A stretch of DNA of 64,000 nucleotides, from NCBI GenBank assembly GCA_010015655.1, contig ML976666.1, positions 238,153 through 302,152 of the forward strand, given 5' to 3'. A program made the position numbers and the translations under genes. This document shows, in pieces, positions 55,563-64,000 of the stretch (the first letter of the stretch is position 1; each line of letters starts with the position of its first letter). The stretch is from Bimuria novae-zelandiae CBS 107.79 (lineage: Eukaryota; Ascomycota; Dothideomycetes; Pleosporales; Didymosphaeriaceae). Under the pieces are notes generated by a model. It saw only the letters and a program-made list of their open reading frames with translations. It searched no databases and was not told the DNA's origin.

Positions 55563-57429
55563 GCACCGATGAGCGCGCGAGGCAGCGACTTGGTGGTGTG
55601 ATGTGATGAGATTGTTGAGGTGGTAGCCCAGGAGGAGGGAGACCATTCAATTGTGCTGCCTTGCAGGCGATTTACGGAGGGAAACAATCAAGAAGTCGAG
55701 ACGGCAGAGAAGGAAGTGGTGTCACGTAGGAGTTTCGGGCTAGGTAGTGAGTTTTTCATGGTCCTCCGAATGCTGTCGCTCGTTTATAGCCTTATAATGA
55801 CATGCCTGCGTACTTTACGACTTCGTATTGCACAGTCACGTGGATTTGCACAAATCGATGGGCAGAACGCACCCATTGAACCTCGGGACGTGTCACGAGA
55901 GCATGAAAGGATCGCAACGGCATACATCCAATACTCACGTATAGCCCACGGTGACCTTGTCTTTGATTGTGTTGATCTTAGGGTATGCGGCGGCCATGGC
56001 CGATGAAAGGCAAAAGCTTTGCGGGTCATCGGGTAAGGGATAGCAAATAGGTATGGGCGTAGAGCGTATAGCCGGGTGTCCGGGCTGGTGCTCGCCAGGG
56101 GGCTTTTTACGGGCCCAGCGATGAGGCTCAAGCTGTGTTGGAATGACCCTAAGGTCAACGGTGTGTTGCAGAAGCGAGAGCTATGATCGGACTACGGTTG
56201 CGGCTGTGAGGAGGAGTGCGTGTCGGGGACGCCTGCTCAAGCGCGGTGAGACATAAGTGTAGTCACGTAAGCAAACGATCACACGTGATTGGTCTCAGGC
56301 AAGGATGTTTCGCTGTGCGTCTAATCATAGCAGTAACGTATATCTCCCGTTCTTCAGGCTGAGGCAGCGGCCTTCGCGTAGTGTTGTGGTTTCTGATATG
56401 CCGACTCGAGCTGAAAGAAAGTCGTTGCCTAGTAGGGATTTGAAATGCGGCGATGGTTGCTTTGGGCATGGAGGACACGTGGTCTCGCTTTCGTCGGACG
56501 ACTTCGGAACTTCGGCGCCTTTCTCCGACCTCCGATCTTACTTCATCCCTTTCCACGTCAAGCGACCGTCTCCATCGTGTCTCCATCGCGTCCGGACGAC
56601 GCTAGCAACCAAATCCGCAATCATCGACTTGGAGCTACGAATAGTAATGGACAGCTGTTTCATATCAACGGCCCGTTGCATGGCACGAGGTGAGACGCTC
56701 AGCATGGACAGCCTGAAAAGAAGTCCCGTAGGGCTACCCACGGACACTAACAATGAGGCTTCCCTGTGCTCTCGCCACAGCGCAATGTGCACATTACACA
56801 CGAACTAGACCCACCTCAAGAAAGCCTATTTGCTGGATAGTAGGAAAATGCCGCGCCATTGGTTCAGCTTGTTAGACCCCACGACGGCCATGCTGCTCTC
56901 GAACCACGACCCGGCCGGCGGGGATGATGCTTGATCGCGTACCGTGAAGATGCCCTCAAAAGAAGGCCAAGTCTTCTCGGGGAACCGCTATGGTTCGGCC
57001 GACCCACTCAGTCACAGTGGGCAGCGGTGGTGCGCCTGAATTCACAGCTCCGACTCCCGGTCATGACCCTCAGGATGTACAACGACAAGGCAGTGTGACG
57101 GCACCCCAAAATGCTCGGATCAATTGATGAACCTTCTCTTAACATTCAGACCCCTCAGTAAACCTTTTCGTACTTGCGAGTAAGCTTTGACGACCTATCA
57201 CGAGAGTAGACACTGTGAGCGCGGCGGTGTAAGAAAGTCACCGTCTTCTATCCTTGAATCACAGCAAGTATGAAAAGGAGTCATTACTCCGAAAACTCGT
57301 AGGAGCAGACCCAACTTCATTTCGTTGCAGCTTTGTTTGCCAAATTTTACCCAAACAGCTTCTTCAAAAACCGCTACAACCCACGAACCGGCCAATATCA
57401 ATTCTGCTCTATCGAGAGCTATCTTTCAG
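55563..57429. other. Long intergenic region without recognised gene
   Basis: Almost 1.9 kb. Several frames of 80-170 codons exist on both strands (for example 56305-56808 +), but their translations are Ser/Arg-biased and lack motifs. I call no gene. Confidence 0.4.
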
Positions 57430-59053
57430 ATGCTTCCCGAACCACAAAAACGAGGGTTCTGCAAGCCTTGTAGAGAGAGCAAGACTCACGTGGGTTGAGT
57501 GCGACGTCTTCCGAGTTGACTCATTCACTCACGTACCTCAGTGCGATAAGAAGAAGCCGAGATGCAGCGAATGTGTAGCAACAGATAAGCCTTGTGGTGG
57601 CTACGATATCGCTCACGTATTCATCAACGTAGACTCTTCGGTTCCACCACCCACGTGGAACCGTGGTCAGAGCGCACAAAAGCACCTAGTTTTGGACTTA
57701 GCGTCACAGCCCGCGACTTCGCCACCCCAAAACCTAGACCTGCAAACGGATTCCCGTCCTTCAAGCTCGCTATCATCGGATAACATGTCTTTGAGCTCGG
57801 TGGATGCCTCAAGGGCGATGCTAGCCCTTGTGGAGCCCGGAAACATTCACCGGTTGGTCGATCTGTTTCTGGATATATATCTAAGGCGCTATGGGCCTAG
57901 CAAGACACCCAGGGACCCCTTAACAGCGGGCAATGAATGTGGAGGATGGAGAGGGCTTCTTCCGTCATGGTTAGGACAATCTGTCATTCTCGACACGGCG
58001 ATTGAAGGAATGACAGCTTCTTTCATCGGGACGCAATACCAGGATGTGCGCTTGTCGAACCATGGCGGGAAAATGTATTTGAATGCTCTTCAGATGGCAC
58101 AAAAAGCTCTACCAAAACTCGACGCTTCCGAAAGGAAATATCTGCTGGCGACTACGCTCGTAATGAGCTCAACCGAGCTTTTCCTTTCGAACGGAGCAGG
58201 CTCCAGCCAACTTACCCATATTGAAGGCTCCACACGTCTCTTGAACCTTTCACATGACAACCTTGATCTCGAAGAGCTCCACGTGTATATCTTGAACCAA
58301 GGCTTGCTTGAAGCGATCTCCAGTAGACGCTCGTACCCTTGTTCTTCGCCTTCATTCCGACACATGGCTCAGCAAATATACTCAGTACCCCGGACTAATC
58401 GCAACGACCTGTACTTCCAGTGGTGTGAGTCCATTCTTCCTCTTCCGAACATCCTCAGCGCCACCGATAACATCACATCCTCCACGCCTGTGTCTGCGAT
58501 TCTAGTTATCCTGGATGACCTTTCAGCGCTCGAACAATCTATAGCGCCGTGGTACGAGCTGCTACAATCCAGTATCACCGGTCCCTGGACGATTCCCGGC
58601 GCCCAGACCAGCGCCGATTCGGTTTCATTCCCTTTGCAATTCATCTCCATCGAAGCGTCTACCAACTACTGCCTGTACTGGATCTCTCAACTTCTCATTC
58701 TCGAAGCTCGACAGATATTGTATGCGCAGCTACCCATTACCGAAATTCCCGACTACACGGGCCCCGACACGCTGCAACCGCGCATATCGGAATACGCATC
58801 GCTAGTCTGTCGCTCGGTGCAATACTGCACGCACAACACCTCCTTCGCCGCTACTGAGAACATGCTCATGCCTCTTGACGTGGTGTCGAGCTACTACATG
58901 CGGCAGGGCGACCGCGAACGCTTGAACTGGTGCATCGGCGCTTTTGCACGCATTTCGCACGAGCACAGGATTGCCTACGCTGCCGAGAAGTTCAATCTGG
59001 CCAATACCGGTATGAGGGTCGCGGAAGACGCGTGCGACCCAGATGGTCTATAG
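57430..59053 (+). CDS. Zn2Cys6 fungal transcription factor
   Basis: Exon 1 (57430-57489) and exon 2 (57542-59053), split by a 52-nt intron with donor GTGGGT and acceptor ctcag, give 523 residues. The intron falls inside the zinc cluster; splicing yields CKPCRESKTH followed directly by CDKKKPRCSEC and VATDKPC. The six Cys are at 11, 14, 21, 28, 31 and 38 with the exact C-X2-C-X6-C-X6-C-X2-C-X6-C spacing. Without splicing the first half is lost, so the long continuous frame from 57254 is not the real start. Residues about 120-520 match the 'fungal-specific transcription factor' regulatory region in length and helix pattern. Targets are unknown; there is no adjacent biosynthetic cluster. Confidence 0.85.
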
Positions 59054-60470
59054 GACCATATATCATAACGACATTCCCCCGACGACGAGGCTTTCCGCTT
59101 TTTCCTGATTTTCTTCAGTATTCTCGTTTCGTATTCCAACATAGCGTCATAGCGTGGTATCATGGGCATCGTAATCTCTCCGCGTTACCCACCATAGCGT
59201 TTCCAGAATAGGTAGCATGCTCACCGCACTGTCTGGGCGCATCGGCATTTTCGGTGTCACTCGATTCATAGAAGGTTATATCTAGGTACCATTGTTTTGG
59301 CGTTTCTTATTTCTTACCCACGTGATCTAATATCTACATCACGTAGAATATCCACATCACATGCACCCTTTCTTCATTGCGTATTCACACAACCGAGTCC
59401 CCTCACTGCCTTGTTACTGCTAAATAGAGAATCAAGAGTCGTTCTCGTTCATGAATCCACATAACATAGGATCTCCTCCCACCTGCGTAGATTGCCATCA
59501 AACCACTCAGCGTGCGGTGTTTAGCGTGTTTTCTGGACCCCAGGCCAGCGGGCGCTCCACGGCGTCCCAACATCCAAACCCTGCGTAGACTGCCCCTGAA
59601 ACAAAGTCTATCATACCCGTCCAACAGCCCGCACACTGGCCATCCCCCACCATCCACGTTCTCAAACCTTAACCTTGGCCCCGCTACTCTCTCTACTACC
59701 CCTACGCCTCTTCCATCCGTTCACCAACGCTCGCCGTCTTACGCTCCTCCACGCAACTCAGCTCAGGCATCCCATCCGCACCCGTGCCCCTCAGCCGCAC
59801 GCCTCCTCCCTGTCCCCCTCCCCTATCGCTTTTTGTATTTCTGCTCTCCTCGCCAAACCCTCAGTCATAATGTGCAGACATAAGCTTGTCCTAATGGTAG
59901 ATGTTGTTACTTTAGGTTAGGTTAGGTTACCGGGAGGTGGGGCTTGGGATGCGATACCCAGCAATCTCCATCCGCGCACCGACGCGACCGATAGCTCGAC
60001 CCGCCGCCGAGGTAATGGCACGAAGGTGTGTGGACAGCAAGCTTGTGCTCGCGTAAGCGCAGAACACGCACATGGGTGATAACGGTGCGTGGTAGGAGAG
60101 ATCGATGCCATTGGTGAAGCCTAAGGAAGCGTTTCTAGGGCGGCGAAGTGACGCAAGCAGATGGTCGGATCTGCAACACAACTCACGGGTATACCACGAC
60201 GTAGTTACGAGTGATCGAATAGTTTCACTTTTTGTTTACGTGTGTACGCATGCTGTTTATGCCTAAAAGGAAAGGGAGAACCTTGAAAGGGGGGTATGGA
60301 GAACGAACGCCATACCCATGCATCTCGTCCACCGTCGAGCACCCATCGTAAGAGCGGGGAGGAAAAACAAACACATACAAACCACAGACTTCCACCAACT
60401 TGGTCCATTACAGTCTTACACAATCCGCGATCCACCAGCCACCAGTACTTCCGTCTCAGAGGGACGGTGT
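59054..60470. other. Intergenic region with a short telomere-like repeat
   Basis: About 1.4 kb between convergent genes. It contains (ttaggt)3 at 59,913-59,930, close to but not the canonical TTAGGG telomere unit. A Pro/Ser-biased frame at 59512-59883 (+) is not convincing. Confidence 0.4.
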
Positions 60471-63400
60471 CTACATGATATCAAAGCTCTCCTTCAGCTG
60501 CTTGATCAGCTTCCACTCGTCCATGCTGACGTCAGCGCGGAAGTAATTCTTCAGCGTATCAATGGACTCGCGCGAGATAAGGCTGTACAACGTGTCCTTT
60601 TCTTCGAGGTGGCGGCCGTAGAGCGGCTGATTGGGGCCTTCGATCTTGACGGCGACGGAGGGCTGGCCCTTCTTGCAGACCGGGATTTGCTTGTGATCGC
60701 GCTCGATAGATGTACTATAAAACGTAAGTATTGCTGAATAACAGTGGAGTGCGGGGAAGGGGTGAACTCACACTCTGCCCAGACTGATGATTTCCTTGAC
60801 CCCGGTGATAGGGTTCTTCTTGATTGCCGCGATCGGCGTCGTGATCTTGAGGCTACCCTCCGCGACATCGACACCCAGGACGATAGGGTCCTTCTTGTTG
60901 AAAACTGCAATGGGGTTGAGCACGCACGGGAACACAGCGAGCATCTTGCTGTCCTCCTTCTTCTGCTCTTCCAGCTGCTTCATGTGCGCCGTGAACTTGT
61001 CGAACAGGTGGTAAATGATATCCGCTTCGAAGATCTTGACGCCTATCTCGTCAGCATACGCGCGCGCGTCCTTGTCGACCTTGACATCGAAGCACAGCAT
61101 AACGGCGTACTCCTTTGACTTTTCCAGCATGACACCTGCGCGCAAGACATCTTTTTTGAAGACGGGCCCGATGGAGATGGTGGCGACGGGGATCTTGGAG
61201 ACGCGTAAGAACTCGAGCAGGGCTTCGAGTGAGCCCAGGGTGGACGCTTGGACAGAGACACCGCGACCGGTCTTAGACACTTTGCTGAGCAAGTGGGCCA
61301 GGTCACCCATGACTTCGTCCATGAGATCTTCTTCATCGTCGTCTGGGCCGACGACGAGGAGGCGTGAACCAGCGATGGCTTGATCGAGACCATCAGCTGC
61401 GATCTTGATACCCATGGCGGCCTTGACTTCCTTGTTATGAACGTATTGAGATTTGACACGCAGTTCTTTCATTTCGGCCGGTGTGAGGAGGGCTCGAATG
61501 TTGGTCGCTATAGGCTCCGGATTACCGCAGAGGACTATTCGGTCACCCTCGTGCAGTACGCCGTTGGAGAGGATAACGTCGATGGTCGTACCGAGACCTT
61601 CGATGACCTTGACTTCCAGAACCGTACATTCTACTTCGGACAGGTACATGAGATTGTTGGTCATGCGCTCCTGGGTGAGTCTCACAATGAGCTTGATCAT
61701 ATCGGGAATACCTTCTCCGGTATGCGCGGATGTCGGGACTACGGAAACATAACGCGACATGTTCTTGTTTTTGTAGAACAGTTCCGAGTTGAAACCTTGC
61801 TCTTGAAGCTGCGTGTGTACAAAATTCCATCGGTCTTCGAATTCTCTCTTGACACGATCCTTCTGCAGGCTTAAAGAATCTTCGAAACCATTGTTGTCGA
61901 TCTTCTTCCAGTCTAGGAGACGATCGATCTTGTTGAGCGCAACGATGAAGGGCGTTCGCTTGTCTCGTAATAACCTCATCGATTCTAGTGTCTGTGGCTC
62001 AAGACCGTGCATGATATCAACTACGAGGATGGCAATGTTGCAGAGCGAAGAACCTCGAGAGCGCAGATTGGTGAAAGACTCGTGACCAGGGGTGTCGATG
62101 ACAAGGAGACCAGGGACGTTGAAGACAAAAGAGTGGTCCTTGTTGACGACGGCCGTCTTCTTCTCCAACGCTTCGACAGGAAAGTAAGTGGCACCAATCT
62201 GCTGCGTGATACCACCGGCTTCGCCCTCCTGAACGTTGGTTTGTCGAATCTTGTCCAGAAGCTTCGTCTTACCCGTATCGACGTGACCAAGGATACAGCA
62301 AATGGGCGATCGGAGATTATCCTTGGACCGGGCTGCGAGAGCCTCTTCGTGCTGCTTCTTCCTCCGTTCCGCAGCGGCAGCTTTCCGTGCGGCCTCGGCG
62401 CGCTGTGCAGCAGTACCCTCTTCATCGGACGACGACTCGTCGCTGTCATCGCTGTCATCGTCCTCTTCCGAAGATTCGTCGTCTTCCGCAGGTGCTGTGG
62501 TGGGCTTGGCCGTCTTAGCAGCCGCTGCAGCCTTTCTCTTCTCTTCTTCCTCGTCGCTGTCTGCGTCCCAGCTGTCCTTGACGCCTTCCATGGCATCGGC
62601 CTGAGCCTCCCAGTCCTCGCCCGAGTCGCTCTCCTCACCCTTCTTCGCCTCGGCCTCTTCCCGTGCTTTCTGGGCTTCGGCCTCGGCAGCAGCGGCTTGC
62701 TCTTCCGCTATCCTCAGCTCCTCGAGCTTCTTGGCTGCCTCTTCTGCCTCCTTCTCTTTCTGCTGTTCGGCCTGCGTCTTTTTTTTCTTCTTTTGCGGTT
62801 TACGGTCAACAGGCTTCTTCTTCTCGTCGGGAGGGGCATCGAGCGCGTCAACCTTGGCGGCTCCGCTCTCCAGCATTTGCTGCAGACGCAGCTCGTTCCT
62901 AGCCTTGGCCTCCTTCTGGGCCTTGGTCAGATACTTGCCCTCCTTCTTCAGCTGCTCAATCTTCTCCTTTTCTTTCTGCTTCTTGAGCGCCCTGGCCTCT
63001 GCCCTCCTCTTCTCTTCTTCCTCGGCCTGACGTTCGAGCTCTTCTATCCGTGCCTTTTCTTCGGCTGCGATGCGGGCCAATTCTTCCTCCTTCTTCCGTC
63101 GCTCTTCCTGTTGTTTCTGGATGGCAGCAAGATGGGCGGGCAGCTTTTTGCCCTTCTTGCCACCAGCGGCGGGCGCGGGAGCTGCAGCGGGTTCGGGTTC
63201 TGAGGGAGAGGGAGCGGCAGCCTTTGTGTCGGCAGGCTTCGCGGCTTCGGTCTTTGCGGGACCACTGGCTTTCTTCTTCGCAGCCTGGAGGCGTCGTTAG
63301 AACCGGACAAATAGAAGATGACGCAGTGACGGGGCAACATACCATCTCCTTCTTGCGCTGCTTCTCCTTCTCCTTCTTCTCTTTTTCCTTCTCCGCCTTG

Positions 63401-63798
63401 GTCTTCACCCTCGGCGCATCGTCTCCCACCGGCTTCTGTGGCTCCTCCTTCGGCTCCTCCTTTTCTTTTTTCGGCTTATAGTTGCCTGCAAATACATCGT
63501 CATCGTCCATGTTTGCCTCATCCGGCGCTTTGGACCCAAGTCCATCGGCCGCACCGTCAGCAGTCGCATCCTCGCCTAGCTCAGCTTCCCAGTCTTGCTG
63601 CTGGTTCTTCTTGCCCTTTTTCTTGCCCCGTTTCGCAAGGGCAGCCATGAGGCCTCCGCCGGCGATTTCGTCCTCGGCGGCGGGCTCCTCAGCAGCAGCA
63701 GCGGGCTCGGCGGCGCCATCTTGGGGAGCGATGGACTCGCCCAGGTCGGCCTCCCACTCGTCTTGGGCCTTCTTGTTGCCCTTCTTCTTGGGCGGCAT
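60471..63798 (-). CDS. Translation initiation factor eIF5B
   Basis: eIF5B is the GTPase that joins the 60S subunit to the initiation complex. Three exons, 63343-63798, 60772-63284 and 60471-60714, with introns of 58 and 57 nt, give 1,070 residues. The N-terminal 450 residues are a highly charged Lys/Glu/Ala region starting [21 protein letters not shown], as in fungal homologues. The G domain has G1 GHVDTGKTK (about residue 484), G3 DTPGHESF and G4 NKIDR. Domains II-IV follow, with [16 protein letters not shown] and later [10 protein letters not shown]. The C-terminus ([28 protein letters not shown]) is the conserved eIF1A-binding helix. Both splice junctions restore conserved sequence. Frames on the opposite strand are shadows of the repetitive codons. 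Confidence 0.96.
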
Positions 63799-64000
63799 TT
63801 TGATTGGTATAGGGTATGCGTGTGAGGTCGAGAGTATAGGCCGCTGGAATGGGCTCGAAGTGCGCGCGTGTGCGAAAGGACTGGGCTGGCGAAAGTGCTG
63901 AAATACCCAAGTACAACGAGTGAGGTTTCGGGGCCTGGTGGCGGGGTCAATCCACACACTTCAGTGGCGGGCGCGCCCGTGGTATTAAAATATTAAACCC

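Noticed and set aside
57254..57489. Start of the Zn2Cys6 gene at 57254 in one continuous frame
   Set aside because: That frame lacks the first half of the zinc cluster. The spliced model starting at 57430 supplies all six cysteines at exact spacing.
59913..59930. Telomere-like (ttaggt)3 as an interstitial telomere or chromosome end
   Set aside because: Only three units, not the canonical TTAGGG, and unique genes lie on both sides.
62007..63203. 398-codon open frame antisense to eIF5B
   Set aside because: It mirrors the Lys/Glu-rich repeat codons of eIF5B as Leu/Phe runs; no domain.
1..64000. tRNA, rRNA and CRISPR features
   Set aside because: I looked for B-box-like GGTTCRANNCC with a plausible cloverleaf and for regular spacer arrays; none was convincing. 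Only tandem coding repeats and LTRs explain the repeats seen.

Overview
This window is nuclear DNA of a filamentous ascomycete (Pezizomycotina; a Dothideomycete is my best guess, from family knowledge only). It encodes translation elongation factor 3, which is a fungal protein. It also has a Zn2Cys6 regulator, HET and NACHT-WD40 nonself-recognition genes, and short introns of 42-86 nt with GTRNGT-type donors. Long AT-rich tracts are full of TpA and stop codons, as expected from repeat-induced point mutation (RIP). No bacterial operon, CRISPR array, rRNA or tRNA gene was found.

Layout. 1-5.0 kb: a cytosolic phospholipase A2-like gene and a dual-specificity-phosphatase-like gene with an altered active site. 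5.07-6.32 kb: a broken HET-domain gene that ends where transposons begin. 6.32-19.0 kb: a nest of dead transposons. Element A (Tc1/mariner type) sits at a TA inside the left end of element B, and a Ty1/Copia retrotransposon sits inside A with a perfect 5-bp target duplication. Without their insertions A and B are both about 3.36 kb, and each carries a transposase relic on + and a second, convergent relic gene on -. 19.1-21.7 kb: a secreted S9 peptidase. 21.9-31.1 kb: a pogo-like transposase fragment, a 935-bp assembly gap, a Ty3/Gypsy chromodomain element with an extra antisense ORF, and a truncated mariner.

31.5-44.6 kb is gene-dense and mostly on the minus strand: eEF3, a possible tiny HeLo-like gene, the GPI inositol-deacylase BST1, an MFS monocarboxylate-type transporter, and a BTB-like protein. 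45.13-49.75 kb is a segment bounded by 40-bp inverted repeats with TA on both outer sides. It contains an intact-looking NLR-type gene (HeLo-like N-terminal domain, NACHT, four near-identical WD40 repeats) and a small MITE-like inverted repeat just upstream of that gene. 50.4-54.3 kb holds a BTB fragment and two RING-finger loci, at least one decayed. 55.1-55.6 kb encodes a small secreted cysteine-rich protein. 57.4-64 kb holds a Zn2Cys6 transcription factor and eIF5B.

How the genes fit together. eEF3 and eIF5B are translation housekeeping genes, and BST1 acts in GPI-anchor remodelling in the ER. The accessory parts share a theme: recognition-type genes (HET, HeLo-like, NACHT-WD40, BTB, RING) lie beside or inside transposon-rich DNA, and several are broken. 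The most notable feature is the NLR gene lying between transposon-like termini. Intron positions were read by eye from splice signals and frame continuity; no expression evidence was available.
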